Of a stretch of 64,000 bases of DNA, positions 48,060 through 60,181 are shown piece after piece. Made by a program: the position numbers and the translations under genes. Under the pieces are notes generated by a model. It was not told the origin of the DNA, made no database searches, and saw only the letters and a program-made list of their open reading frames with translations. The stretch lies in assembly GCF_945859685.1 (NCBI RefSeq), contig NC_079149.1, forward strand, positions 23,595,118 to 23,659,117, given 5' to 3'. The DNA is from Eupeodes corollae. Its lineage: Eukaryota > Arthropoda > Insecta > Diptera > Syrphidae. The stretch's first letter is position 1; each line of letters begins with the position of its first letter.

Positions 48060-48390
48060 GCTTGCACAGAAAGAGAAGATTATTGAATTCGGCCCATTAG
48101 TTCTTGAAAAAATTTAAGAACAAAATAAAGGTTTTTGACGGGTACCCTTCTGGAGCAATACCTACCAAAATATGTTTTTCTTGTAGAAAGAAGCCAAATT
48201 AAGAACACAAAATTTAGAGAACGTTTTAGAAAAATCAAACCAACAAATTTGTATGCTGTTCTTTTTCTTATTGATAAAATGGCTGAAAACTTTACTTTCA
48301 ATCAACACAATTGTTTGAGCTGTAGGAGCCAGGAAAGACAGACAGACGGCTCTAGTTCGAAATTGTTTACTAATGCAAAGTGGCCATATA
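48060..48390 (-). repeat. Dispersed repeat B, copy 2
   Basis: On the minus strand GCCGTCTGTCTGTCTTTCCT (about 48350), CTACAGCTCAAACAA and TTTTCAAGAACTAATGGGCC (about 48090) match copy 1 at 44.87 kb in order. The plus-strand open frame of 112 codons across it is not a gene. Confidence 0.6.
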
Positions 48391-48704
48391 GTTCCTATAT
48401 GTCGCAAGTAAAAATCTCTTCAATGTTCACTACTTATGTGTCAACAAAATTTAATAATAAAATTGAAGGTTAGTTTAAAGATTTAAAGGCATCTTAATAT
48501 AAAATTGATGATCTCTTATTTAAGGTTTCTCCTTAAGATCCTAAAAATTTGCTGTTTTTCTTAGAAACAATTTTTATGAAAATAATTAAAGGCATGACTA
48601 AAGCTTTTTCAAATTCTCAATCGAGTCAAAACAAAAATTTTAGTAGTTTTTGACAGCAAACCACTTTTTAGTGAATGATATTAAATAACTAATAAATCTA
48701 TCGA

Positions 48705-48830
48705 CGAAATCTTTACTTATACAACTTAACTTTATGGCTCATATGACCCCTGGATCGTCAGTTGGTCAAAAGTTGATGAATTTGTGCCGTATTTTAGGAA
48801 TAGGCTGAATTTCCGATTCATATTATTTTC
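48705..48830 (-). repeat. Dispersed repeat C, copy 2
   Basis: Minus-strand CACAAATTCATCAACTTTTG and GGGTCATATGAGCCATAAAG match copy 1 at 42.2 kb. Confidence 0.65.
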
Positions 48831-49099
48831 TTAGTCCAGTCCTCAGTTGAAAGTAGTACTTTTAGCAACAAGGTTTAAGGAAGTTAAATACAAATGTTGT
48901 TTTCATATACAACAAATAAATATGTAATTCAAAATATGCAAATGGTGTAAGAAAGAAATTCATCAATGATAATACTGTTTTGTTTATTCCGTGAATATAT
49001 TCAACACCCTGATATTGGGCTCCATTCTTAGCTCAATGTAGTGTAAGCAAAAGTTGTTGAAAGAAAGCTACGATGTTATAAAATCATACATTTTTAAAA

Positions 49100-49450
49100 C
49101 TGTGATGAATCAACTCTAAAATTCAAGTTCTTCGGCACATTCTTCTTTGTCTTTAACAACTTCTTAAAACAAACTAACTTACTTTTTAAAGTTTTTTCAA
49201 ATTCTAATTTGCAAAGTTTATTGTTTGTTGAAACAAAAAGAACAAATACTGTGCAAAATAACAACTTTTTCACATTTCAGGGTCTTGGGCTCTGTTTCAG
49301 CAAACACTTTGCACTTTTAATTCGCAAAATACGTTTTACCAAACGCAACAAAATTATTGTACTGAAAAGTTTCCTCTTTTATTTTACCAAACTCAAATTT
49401 ACAAAATGAAAAGTGAAAAGTTTTTTGTTGAAATAGGCCCCAGATTTAAA
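49100..49450 (+). repeat. Dispersed repeat D, copy 1
   Basis: Includes GTTTATTGTTTGTTGAAACA (49215) and nearby AAAAAGAACAA and CAAAATAACAA blocks that recur in the same order at 62.24-62.31 kb. Nothing coding. Confidence 0.55.
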
Positions 49451-51160
49451 ATCTTTTCTCATCTTTGTGAGCATGTTTTTGATTTAACAAAAAGTAAAAC
49501 AAACAATTATTCAAATCCAATCAAACATTCTCACTTCTACCTTAAAGAAGAACTTTCATCTTGTGTGAATGATGGAATTCCATAACTTAGCTTACTTTTT
49601 CTTAACCTGGCTGATCATTTTCTCCATTATAAACTCATTGCTAGCTTTCTGCATTTGTTTTATTTGAGTAAAAAACCGAATACAAATATTATATAATATC
49701 TAGTATTCCAAGAATATAATTCAGGCAAGGAACAGTTGTTTTGCTCAAAGTACTTAGTGCGTCGTCGACGTGTAAAGTTCAAAAATGATATTGCCAAAAA
49801 TCACAGCCAGCACGAAGCAGACACTTCTTCAAATTCTGTAAAAGAACACAAGCTTACCCAGACGTATTTATGAAAAGTTATTGTTTTAGTCAATAGACGA
49901 TTTGAACTTAAAAATAAAGACTAAAATCTTAATGTTTAGAAGACTTTCCAAAACAAGACAATAAAAATGAGAGATCTTTGAGCTATTTTTGCGATCTATA
50001 ACTGGTGGATTTGTTAGATTAGTTTCTGCGGCCGTCGTTTCTAGAACAAGTACTTGACACAAAGCTTGAAACACCACATGTCTTTAAAAGGAATAGATTT
50101 GTATACTCAGCTGGGGCTAGAGCTTTCATTTAGCTTAAAAAGAGTGCAAAATTTCTGCATTATTGCACTTCAGATTTTCTACTGTTGGTTGTCCAGATTT
50201 TGTTTACCTCAAAAACTTAATTGAAATTTTAAAATTATTTTTGGATGCTGAATTAAACATGATTCTCGTTTAATTCAGTATCCGTTTAAACTTTCTCAGG
50301 AACCTGTTATAGCTGCAACCATTCAAATACTCTCTAAGATCTTTTATTCATATTTGGCTTTCAAAAAACTTTAAAATAAATGACTTAAATATTGGGCAAC
50401 TAAAAGAACATCGAAAAATATTAAGAAAATACATTTTCTTGCTTTATAAAATTTATTCAGTATAAATACATAGTATAATGTATTCTTAATTGTATATAAT
50501 TTAAAAAAAAATAATAATAATTAAAAAAATATATAAAAATATAATATTTCCAAAAATCCAAAACATAAAAAAACATTACTAAAATAAAAATATGTTGAGA
50601 TACAATGCTATGCAATTAACAACCAAAATTTAATTTATATAAAAATTAAATAGTTATAAACAATATATTTTATATCACTCAATTTGAATTCACGTATCTT
50701 TTTCTGTTTGTCATAATTTTAAATATTGATTTTTTTTTCATAACACTTAAATAATTTTTTCTTAAATTAAATCATATTTGTTTTATTTAAATTTAAATAT
50801 ATTATGTACATCTAATTCATTCATTGTCACAACGAACAAAATTCGTAGAATTCCCATCAACAAACCTAAAACGGTTGATGAGCTCTTAACTCCGCTGTGA
50901 ATTAGAAAAAGATTGTATTTTGAATTTGTTTTATTATAATATAAATAAATATTTAAGAAAATAAATGTTTTTGCTGTGAGTGATATTTGTTTATGATGAA
51001 TAATGACGATGTGTTTTTGTATGAATTAATATTTAAATTTTCTTCTTGAATTTTTGTAATATTGTGTTTCTTTCAGGCAAGAAATTATTAACTTAATATT
51101 TAACCTCCTTTACTTGTTTTGTTTTTGTTTTTTTTTTCTTTTTTTATAATTTTTGTTTTG

Positions 51161-51277
51161 TTAAAAACGTTGATAGTGTTTTTTCTTATTTTGATTATTA
51201 TTGTTTGTGTGGACTGTAAAAGTTTTTCTCAACCTATCACAAAATTTACGTAGAATATCATCTTTTTGTATTGGGGC
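51161..51277 (-). CDS. Candidate last exon of CSP-B, tail type 3
   Basis: A strong acceptor (CCCTTTAATTACAG) precedes 39 codons with stop: APIQKDDILRKFCDRLRKTF, then TVHTNNNNQNKKKHYQRF and TAA. The phase is 0, matching the donor of exon 55979-56269 (CAG|GTATAG) 4.7 kb upstream. The peptide is basic and Asn/Lys-rich. No family is recognised. Downstream (51160-50450) is very AT-rich and could be a 3' UTR with several AATAAA hexamers. Confidence 0.5.
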   Translation of the reverse strand, partial: APIQKDDILRKFCDRLRKTFTVHTNNNNQNKKKHYQRF

Positions 51278-53214
51278 CTGTAATTAAAGGGATTAAAATA
51301 GTTAGCTTGGTGGTCAGACAATTTTGTAAAAAGTGTGGATTGTGGAATGTGGATTTTGTGGACTGTACTGTACATGTAAAATAAGATTGAGAAAACTTTA
51401 ATCGAAGTGAGGACGAAGGCAGCTAGGAAAGTTGTGTTGTGCTCAATTATAATATCGGTGAAGGAAAAATGGAGGAGTTGAGGAAAAGTGGATTTTTGTT
51501 TTAAAGTTTTATGTATAAAAATTGAAATCTATAAAAATGTTCTTTGACATTTAATTTTTGTAAGATGAGGCGTGTGACTTGGATTTAATGAATTTAATAA
51601 AATTGATACGACACAATTTTAAAAATTAATTTAATGTTTTTGTGAGGAAATAAATAATTTAATATAAATTTGAAAGTTGTTTCAACTAAATGCATTTTTA
51701 CTGTTCTCAAATAACACAAATCATAATTATAAAATCAAAAAAAAGTTAAAAACAAAAATTAAATAAAAAACTTTGTTCAAATTAAACCAATTTCTTATTA
51801 CACCTGTCTCAGTGACAATTCTTGACTTTCTTTCAAAAATCCAAGTCACATTTTTATGATTTAGCAAACTTATTAGTTTTTGTTTGATTTTTTTTTTTTC
51901 AAATATATAGATGCTAAACTTTTGACTTTCATTAAACATTATTAACTATATTACACTATGGAAATACAAGATATAAAATAAATCTTTTTCTTAACATCTA
52001 CTGAAAATATTAGTATGAAATGAAAGATGAAGAATTTAAGTTTTTAACATAAGTGTTTCTTATAAGTATTTACAAGTATATTAAAAATTAAGTTTCCTAA
52101 TTTACATAATTCAAACCAATTTTAAAACCATTTTTAAAAAAAATTATACTAGTATTTTTTTGAAAAATATGTATATTCAAGTTGCTTAAACCTGGTAACT
52201 ATAATAATGCTTATCCATTCAAAAGGCTCATAACTTAATTGCTTAAAACTATTCATATTTTCATCAATAAACGTGTGTATAGTAAATACTGATTAGTACA
52301 AAATTATCATATCCTATAACTAACTTAATCCCTGTCAGAAGTATTGCATATGAGAAAAGCCATCTAGTGAATTCTTTCAACTGTTTCCGACAAAGAAGAA
52401 ATTTGCTGAAGAGCTTCATGTACACGTCCTTAACACTCCATATAAATTCTTCATATTTTGGACAGGAGCAAAAAATTTTCGGGGCTTATATACACTTTTT
52501 TTTAAATTACCCAAAAAGTAAAGTTTTTTTGTAAAATAGTTATAGTTAAGCGTAACAACACAAAATTTATTAAAACCTTTTTTTAACAGTTTTAAGTAAT
52601 AACGTTTCAAATTTCGTTTTTTTCGTCAAGATGGTTTTGTATACCTTTAATATACCAGAGACGATTTATTACCTTTAGGAGTTAAAATTACTTAGTATCT
52701 CATACAATGTTAGAGAAGACCTAAAACGTGGAACAGGCGTTTCATCTGACAATTTGCTATGGTCTAGAATGAGGAGAAGTTTTGGGGATTGTCTGATATG
52801 TACTGTACTGTACTAAAGTATACATATAATTGCATTCTGATGTGCTAATAGGCAGCACTTATGGCATTTGTTGTATTACGAAGTGTACAAAATAAACGTG
52901 ACTGCTGTAGCCAAGAGTATGAAACTCAATTCACGAACTCGCAATCGAGTTCAACAGATCAACATTTCGCTCAAAATCCTGACAAGAGGTCAGTACAAGG
53001 ATAATGATTCGCTTTTAATGCCAGAATTCATCAGCAACTGCGCTTCATTGGTAGTAAGGTCTTTTCGACCAAAACTGCTACACCCAAATAAGTAAGTAAT
53101 TCATTTATTTACATTATTTTACAAAATTGTATACAATGTTTAAATTAAGATGCTATGCCTATGCCGTCAGCCAAGTTGACAAAAAAAATTAAGAATATTT
53201 AAATTTTGTGTATG

Positions 53215-54105
53215 TTTTGAATTTAATAGAATTCTGTTATTAATAACAATCTATACTCCCAAATATCTTTCAAAAATGAACTCAATGTTTTGCAATCACC
53301 CTCGTTAAGGATGTTTATGGTCTCTTGATTATTTTTCCCGAAAAAGCAGCGTCTTTATGTTTTGAATATTGGATAGATACCAATGAAATGCAGACAATCT
53401 TCTTTTAATACAGAATCGGTTAAAACTACCATTATAAGAACTTTCATTTAGTTGACAACTTCAAATCTTGCTTTAAAGATAAGGGATATCTCTTCATAAC
53501 TCAGTGAATACTTGAAATAATTTCTGGCACCAAGATTATAGCTGAGCTGACTGTAGATTATTCTACTGAATGAGTCTTGAGCTTCTTTTACCAGTGTCCT
53601 CATTATGTCCTCGTTTTTCTCTATGATGGTTCACATGGTTTACTTTGCTGAAATCATTATCCAATCTCACTCCACACTCATTGCCAACAAATTGCCATCT
53701 TGCAAACCACCAGTGCTTGTTTCTTTTCGAAATTCTTGTGCTCTGATGGTTGCTGCAGACTTTAATGATGTTGTCAGCTTGAGACTTCAGAGTGCTTGTA
53801 ATAAGTTTTGGAGTTCTTTTTCTAAATATATGGCATAACTAGGCGTATTCAGAGGTAGGTTGAAAAGATTCTTTATAAAATTCCTATAACATTTTTCGAT
53901 TTCTTCATATTCTACCGATCCCCAAACATGAGCAGCATAGAAGAGAGTAGATTTCACTACTGAATTAAATATTTTGTATTTTGTAGATAAATTAATTTGT
54001 TTGTTAGAGAAGATATTTTTCCATGTTAAATTTTGCAAACTTTGTGAGCAATCACAACGAAATGGTTTATTTGCCCACAATGATGTATGTATTGGGGGAT
54101 ATATG
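53215..54105 (-). pseudogene. LINE reverse transcriptase C-terminal region
   Basis: The minus strand reads NLTWKNIFSNKQINLSTKYK then FNSVVKSTLFYAAHVWGSVE and LFNLPLNTPSYAIYLEKEL (54040-53800), the post-RT connection region of LINEs. Further on, in broken frames, there is a C-terminal zinc-knuckle-like remnant (HFIG-like segment near 53390) and KTLSSFLKDIWEYR (near 53300-53260). It is 5'-truncated and frame-broken and lies within the CSP-B candidate intron's downstream neighbourhood. Confidence 0.75.
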
Positions 54106-54270
54106 CCACTCTGCAACCCTCCAACTTGAGCTTACTTTAGAATTTGGTGTAGGTGAGAAGTTGGGCGTATGCAAATTTTCTTTACGTTTAAGGAATCTTT
54201 GTATCGCAAGAAACTATGCAATGCACACAACCTCGCACCTACCCCAAATCCTATAGTGAGTTAAAGTAGT
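54070..54270 (-). repeat. Core repeat shared with 15.8 kb
   Basis: Reverse complement of the 15.8 kb core: TATAGGATTTGGGGTAGGTG, TGCATTGCATAGTTTCTTGC, CGCCCAACTTCTCACCTAC, and a CATACATCAT end. GCCCAAA-type motifs flank it to the right (54.35-55.35 kb), as around the 15.8 kb copy. Confidence 0.7.
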
Positions 54271-54459
54271 AGTAGAGGCAAAACGCTTTCTTGACATTCA
54301 GAGCTTATGGGCAGTCTGACAAGTTTTTAGTTTATTACTTGCTTTTGGGCGCTAAATTTAAAACTCAAAATGTCGTAGTGCCCAAAATTATCAAAAATTT
54401 CATTAGAATATCAACATTTTGAAACTCACGACATCTTTTGCGCGATATATTAATTATTA

Positions 54460-55240
54460 ATTTTGGCGTTATGATATTTCAAATTGATTTGACAACTTTG
54501 TGACAAAAGAGTCTTTTTCGGGACGATATGAGATTTTTAATATCTTGGCGTTATTATCTTCCCATAGGAAGTTATTGTGATCTGTCCGATTCGTAGAATT
54601 GAAAATGATGATTTTTAAAGAGATGTCTGTGAGTGCGAGTGTAGGTACATAGCTCAAGAACTAGTAGAGATATCGACTTAAAAGAATTGTTATTAAATTT
54701 TGAGAAATATCGAATTAACAATTACAAAAACTTGTTAAAACAAATGTTTCGACTCAAATATCTTTTTAAAAATCTTCAAACTAATATTTTTAATCACAGA
54801 AAATTATTGTTTCTAAAGCATTCAGTAGTTTTTTTACAAAGATCGAATAGTCAGTTTTTTCATAACAAATTTAAATTTACAAAAAATAGTACACAAAATT
54901 ATTAAAAACTTGTGTTCGGTTCTTGATGTCTCGTAAACAATAGAAAACATTAACTACAAATTAATTTCATTCATCCTATTTGTATTTGTTTATATAAGAA
55001 ATAAAAACTTTTAAAAAATGCTACTAAAATTGGTAAAAATTGGTTTTCGGCCATAATTCTCTTTAAAGAAAATAGATTTTGAAATCAAAATGTTTCATCA
55101 TATGCAAAATATCGTTGGTAATTTTTGAGAATGAATGAATTGACAACTTTTTTCACAAAACACGAAAACCTACACTTTTAAACAAGACAAAGCGACAGAC
55201 GGGATGGGAAGTTATCAGTGTGGGTGGCTTCCTAGTTTTA
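54460..55240. repeat. Inverted-arm repeat R1, copy 5
   Basis: Starts with part of the central module (54560-54680: CCCATAGGAAGTTATTGTGA, GATGTCTGTGAGTGCGAG, AGCTCAAGAACTAGTAGAGA), continues into an inverted arm, and ends at the cleanest right tip seen, ACAGACGGGATGGGAAGTTA (about 55195-55214), the exact complement of the 11.64 kb left tip motif. Confidence 0.75.
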
Positions 55241-55978
55241 TTTTAGTGTGTAGTAAAACCAAACGCTTTATTTTTTTGTTTTTCAATATCATAAGACCCA
55301 AAAATGTTTGAACTTCTAAGGATCCTGTAATGTTGCCCAAATCTTACAACAACAAAATGTTGTTTGAGTTATTTTTAGCGATAAGAAATTTAAAATTTTT
55401 CCAATTCGGTCTTGGGTGAAAAGACCTTACGCTGACTGTTTTTTTGTTTAATGTTATTAAGCACTTAAATATCGAGTTTACATTAATTTTTAAATTTGAA
55501 ACAAAAATATTAATACATAAATGAATTGATAAATATTATTTTCTTATTTCTACTGCTAAAGTTGTTTTGTAAATTGAAAAAATTAACCTAATTTTTTACA
55601 AACAATTGTAAACTCTAAACCATAGTTTGTGGGACTCACTCGTTTACTTTTTAAGATATCTTATATATTTTATATGACATTTTTATTTTAAATTGTTCAG
55701 TATTGAGAAATTAAAAATGCCAGAAGATATATCGGAACCCAAGATTATTAAGGAGATTGAGAGATTTAAATATTTTCTACAATAATGAATAATATTAAGG
55801 CATTTAAAATATTTTCAAAATTAAGATTTAATTAAAATAGTTTTAAGAATTCTACAAAAAAAAACGTATTTCTATATGAACTTAAAAAGCGAATGTATGC
55901 GTTGATAATGATAAGTAGATTAAGTTTAAAGTTTAATAAAAAATTATAATAATTTCATTAAAAATTAAGCTACTATAC

Positions 55979-56269
55979 CTGTGGCTGTGGCACTGCTCCT
56001 CTAAGCATTCCTGCAATAAATTCAGCAGTATTGGCAAATTTCATTGTAATACGATTAATAATATTCAAAACTGGATTTTGTGTATTTAAATAATATGTTG
56101 TCGTAACTGCTGGTTGTTGATGATTATTCTGATGGTTCTGGTGATTCCATGTCTGTGTCTGTGATGGCAATGGCACAGAAGCCGAACTAGATCCTGATCC
56201 AGATACATTATTGCTATGTGCTGGCTTTGATGAACTTCCAGAATTTGGTGAATTATTACCATTATTGGA
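55979..56269 (-). CDS. Candidate CSP-B exon, Ser/Asn/Gln-rich tail
   Basis: 97 codons, phase 0 at both ends, between acceptor AAAAATTCCTAG and donor CAG|GTATAG. It encodes SNNGNNSPNSGSSSKPAHSN, further Ser/Gly, Q-T-Q-T-W-N-H-Q-N-H repeats, then a less biased NPVLNIINRITMKFANTAEF IAGMLRGAVPQPQ. If the donor is not used it stops two codons later (V, stop at 55975-55973). It can follow the donor at 58929 in frame. Not recognised as any domain. Confidence 0.55.
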
Positions 56270-56459
56270 CTAGGAATTTTTAAAAATAATGTTTTAAAAT
56301 TATATCAAGGTTTTACCTTAATATTTTAAAAATAAACACACACAAAAATACGAAACATCAAATGCAAAATTGTAAAACTTGAAGTCCAATTTTCAAGATT
56401 AAGTAGACTTTTTGATTTTTTGAAATTTTCTATATACTGAAATGGAAATGTGAAAGTTT

Positions 56460-58540
56460 ATTTTGAAGAGTTTTCAAGGTAAACGAAAGTAATGTTTAAC
56501 AATGGACTTGACAAAATATTTGTTTGAATATGAAGTTAAATAGAATCAAAAGTAAATAGAAAATGTTTTATTTTTGTTTGTGCAACACAAGAGGGTAGAA
56601 AAATTACTTAACAAATTTGCAGATGTAATGAAATGAAAGATAATGATAATTTTTACAAATAGACTTTATTTTTACAATTATTTAAATGAATATAATACTT
56701 GAAAATAGAAAAAGGTAAAGAAACAATGGCAGAATAATAACATTAATTTATTTTAAAATTTACAAAATAGAAATATATTACAAACAATATAATTTTGAAG
56801 AAAATAACCAAGAAAAATTAAATTTACAATAAAAAGAAAGAAGTTAAAGATTTTGAATGGTGTATCGAATATGAGTAAAAAATAGAAAAAAATAGAAAAT
56901 ATCTTTAAAATGCTAAAATGTTTACATATAAAAATAAAAATATGTTGGATCTCATTTAGAAGAAATGTTTTTAATAAACAGAATGTGCTAGAAATATCGT
57001 AAAATCTTTCGTCGCTTGAGAAGCTGAGTGACATTAGTCAAAGCTTTAGTAGTTTTTTTTATTAAAATCGCATTACGGACTCCAGAAATGATTAAAATTC
57101 CTTGCAGACAAAACTATTTTTTTTTTTTCAAGTTCAAGGCAACAAACTTATTTCTTATTTAATAAAATGAGGAACCAATTTTGAATAAGGATAAAATATT
57201 GACTTATGTCATTATGCTTTATAAGCGAATATTCTTCTTTTAAATTTTGATACCGTAGACATGGCTTTTTAGAGAAGAAATTTAACTCTAAAATTAAAGG
57301 TGAAGCAACGCTAGCCGTGTCAACTAGTAGCAATACTTGGGATAAACATTGAAAATACATAAAAAGATGAGAAATCAATACAAGTTTATGTATGGGAGTA
57401 TGTATATGTAACGATACAAATAATATGAAAGATAATATAGGTCTTAACTCCTGAAAGTATGCATCATTTCAAGAAAAAATAGCTAATCAAGCATACAATC
57501 TACTACAAAATAGATATAGGCTTTAATTATGATCGTTTCCGGTTATAAAAGAAAATTGCATACAATTTGGCACTGATCATATTTTAAATTTGAATTTTTT
57601 CTCTTTTAAAACGTTAACTTTTTTGAAAAAAATAAAAAAGGGTTTTTTGGGAAAATAACATAACTTTAATAGAATAAATCGAAAACATACAAGCGTTAAT
57701 ATAAAATTATCAAGCCAAATTTGTTTCTTTGTGGGTATTTGTTATTTTTTTTTAAGTTTTAGGGAACCAAAATTAGGTATTTTTTGTGCTACGTATGCTT
57801 TGAAATGTTGCAATAAGATCTTAAAAACTTGTATTTAAGCGAGGAAAAGTGATTTTGAGATCGAAAGATGCGTTCAAGATACATGTTTGCAATTTCGTAT
57901 AAGACGGAGAATTTTCAAAAACAAATATCTTGAATCACTTGAATATTTAATTTCGAAAATGAATTTATCAGTTTTAAAAATACAAAAATTTGAATAACAA
58001 AATTCATCAACTGTCTTTTGTAATTTAAAAATATGGTAACTCTAAAGAAAAATTGTAATAGTTTTGATTTAACTCACTAGAGATGTAAGATTTGAAGTTT
58101 AAAGCAGTTTTTTAAGAATATTTTGTCGTATTAAAGATGGAAAAATGGGAAAAATGTATTTGGCAACAGGAAGCAATCTGTCTTTGAAATAAGACATTTT
58201 GTTTGAAAACTACAACAAGAATGGTTAAAAGACTAACGAATCTCAAAATCTACAAAACTAAACTATCAATTGAAATATTTTATATTTTTTACATAAACAA
58301 AAAACTTTGCACTCAATTAATCAGGTCCAAAAATTTTTAACCAACACCGATAAATATTATTTGATATGGCAGTTCAAAAATGTGCGAGCATCCAAAAATC
58401 ATTTCGTTGCTGACGCTTTACAATTATTTTAATTTCAATTTTTACGAGTACTTATTTACAAAATAAAATGTTTTCGAATTCAGTTTGATTTCTTTCAAAA
58501 TGGACGGAATCGAAGTAGGAGGGGAGGAGGTGGGGAAAAG
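56460..58540 (-). other. Candidate intron or 3' UTR region of CSP-B
   Basis: AT-rich sequence between candidate exons. No further exon with good splice sites was convincing. The stretch just past the stop at 58554 contains C-rich then AT-rich sequence with AATAAG/ATTAAA-like hexamers, which would suit a 3' end. Confidence 0.35.
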
Positions 58541-58553
58541 AAAACCAATTCCC

Positions 58554-58874
58554 TTAACCTTGAAATATTGGCTGAACAAAATGTCTAATTTTCAATTCTT
58601 TTATAGCAAAAATTGTTGGCAATATAGCTGCCCTTAAACGAGGTCTACGAATTGTTTCAACAACTTGTCTTTTGTTTGCATTTGATGTTTCATCCATTTC
58701 AATTATTACAGGTCTCCTAGATGGCGCTGAAGTCACACTTGGCAGTGCTGCTGGTTGCTGTGGCTTTTGTGTTGTTGATTGTGGCTGCTGGGATGGAGGT
58801 TTTTGTGGCTTTGAAGGTTGTAGCGCTGCTGCAACTGGTGGAGCCTGACTACTACTTGGTTTCATTTCAGGTTT
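58554..58874 (-). CDS. Candidate CSP-B terminal exon, Pro/Gln-rich tail type 2
   Basis: 107 codons with stop, opening after acceptor TTTCTTTTTAG in phase 0, only 55 nt after the donor of exon 58930-59106. It encodes KPEMKPSSSQAPPVAAALQP, a run of SKPQKPPSQQPQSTTQKPQQ, and then a more structured end with RRPVIIEMDETSNANKR, RRPRLRAAILPTIFAIKELK and FVQPIFQG. The composition (CAG/CCA codons) is far from random AT-rich DNA, which supports coding. Low-complexity secreted tail or linker; function unknown. Confidence 0.65.
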   Translation of the reverse strand, partial: KPEMKPSSSQAPPVAAALQPSKPQKPPSQQPQSTTQKPQQPAALPSVTSAPSRRPVIIEMDETSNANKRQVVETIRRPRLRAAILPTIFAIKELKIRHFVQPIFQG

Positions 58875-58929
58875 CTAAAAAGAAATCAATTAGAAGATCG
58901 AAGTCGCTATTTTATATATTAGAACTTAC

Positions 58930-59106
58930 TTCATAACCATATCCGCCTTCGTCTTCGTCATTGCCAAAACGATTTAGAATTTCTGGTAAATTCTTTTCGT
59001 CATTATTTGTGGTGGCACTTGGTTTTAGTTCATCAGCTTGAACTCCTCCTTGTCCTGCACCCTGACGTGTTGGACGCTGCGTAATATTTATGCTGTATGA
59101 TGAGCC
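58930..59106 (-). CDS. Candidate CSP-B internal exon
   Basis: Ends at a perfect donor (TATGAA|GTAAGT). It encodes an Ile/Thr/Arg start (ITQRPTRQGAGQGGVQADEL), then KPSATTNNDEKNLPEILNRF and an acidic GNDEDEGGYGYE. The 5' boundary is uncertain: acceptors at 59106 (AAAAAAAG|GGC) or 59076 (TTACGCAG|CGT) both give phase 0, and neither has a good pyrimidine tract. An in-frame TGA lies just upstream of 59106, so the exon cannot extend further. It can follow the internal donor at 59847 (CAG|GTAAAT) in frame. Confidence 0.55.
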
Positions 59107-59643
59107 CTTTTTTTGTGAAATTCATATTTTTTGGAAAATGTTAAATACTTAGTAATTTGCCAATTGGGGAGATTAGATTTGTTAAAAATTTTGTCACATA
59201 GATAATATGTCAATGTAAATTCTATGTTTTTTCTAGAGCTACAAAATGATCTAAACTTATTCCTGTAAAAAGATTACACATGCGATACAAAAGCCACAGA
59301 AGTATTATCTATCTACAATTAAAACGATTTCTATATAGCAACAATAAAATGTGATTTATTACAAAAGAATAATGTGTAATTTATTTAAAAACTCAAGTAA
59401 TAGCATAAGAATTTAAGTATTTACATAAAAATATAAAACAACGTTTAAACTAATTAACCATAGTCCAAGGAAAAAATAAAGTATTTTCATTAAAAAAGGA
59501 AATCATTTTGAAAGCTTAGCCAAAAAGCCAAAAATATCAAATATTAAATATAAATAATTTTACAAATTTACCAACGAATAAAAAAATAAGCTTTACAATT
59601 AAAAAGAAGAAAAAATAATATTAACAACAACAATAACAACAAC

Positions 59644-59861
59644 TCATCCAAAAAATGGAATATTAGCCAAGATACGCGACAGAGGGCGCAATAGTAGAGG
59701 TCCACTATCAGGCATTGACATAAATCTCAATGATAATGGTTGATTGGAAAAATTATTATTAAAAAATGACGATGATGGTGGACGAGTCGTAGTCGTAGTC
59801 GTTGACGTAGAAGATTTTTGATTTTTCTTTTCAATTTGAGAATTTACCTGTGCTTGTTCTC
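59644..59861 (-). CDS. CSP-B exon with alternative end, tail type 1
   Basis: After acceptor TTTATTCACAG the frame continues from the CSP exon (G|GA). Two uses are possible. Read through, it encodes GEQAQVNSQIEKKNQKSSTS, a Thr run, RPPSSSFFNNNFSNQPLSLR, and FMSMPDSGPLLLRPLSRILA NIPFFG, then TGA (59646-59644). Alternatively, a donor CAG|GTAAAT after 14 nt (59861-59848) makes a microexon and leads in phase 0 to exon 58930-59106. The read-through form is the most secure C-terminus because it needs only one well-supported splice. Confidence 0.7.
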
Positions 59862-59959
59862 CTGTGAATAAAATATAAAATTTGGAATTTTAAAATATGT
59901 CAAAACATTTAATTTAAATATTTATTAAATTAGGATTAAATTAAACAAGAACCACTAAC

Positions 59960-60181
59960 CTGCTTCCGATTCAATTCCACCTCCAATTGCATTGAATTTT
60001 TGATCACGTAAATATTCTTCAAAACGATTGTTGTACTCTCCTGTGGGATCCCATTTCTCTCGCAGAGCTTTGTAGTATTGAGGATAGTCAAAGTATAAGG
60101 CTGTGATGACTTTAAGGGCTATTTCCTTTTGACTCGGTTGACACCGACCACATTTTGTACGAAGGGCTTCGGGCAGAATTC
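59960..60181 (-). CDS. Chemosensory protein CSP-B, C-terminal CSP-domain exon
   Basis: The exon opens after CCCCAAAG| in phase 1, the usual CSP intron phase, and encodes ILPEALRTKCGRCQPSQKEI (KCGRC is the conserved third and fourth cysteine pair), then ALKVITALYFDYPQYYKALR and EKWDPTGEYNNRFEEYL. This is the whole second half of a CSP domain (OS-D/A10). Unlike typical CSPs it does not stop there: it runs on (RDQKFNAIGGGIESEAG) to a donor, GCAG|GTTAGT, and joins further exons. The first exon, with signal peptide and first cysteine pair, was not found up to 64000, so the gene extends beyond the window. It lies on the same strand as CSP-A, as in a CSP cluster. Confidence 0.9.

Noticed and set aside
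48135..48473. 112-codon plus-strand frame
   Set aside because: It is antisense to repeat B copy 2 and no homologous protein was recognised.
58721..58936. 71-codon plus-strand frame
   Set aside because: Antisense shadow of the Pro/Gln-rich CSP-B exon.
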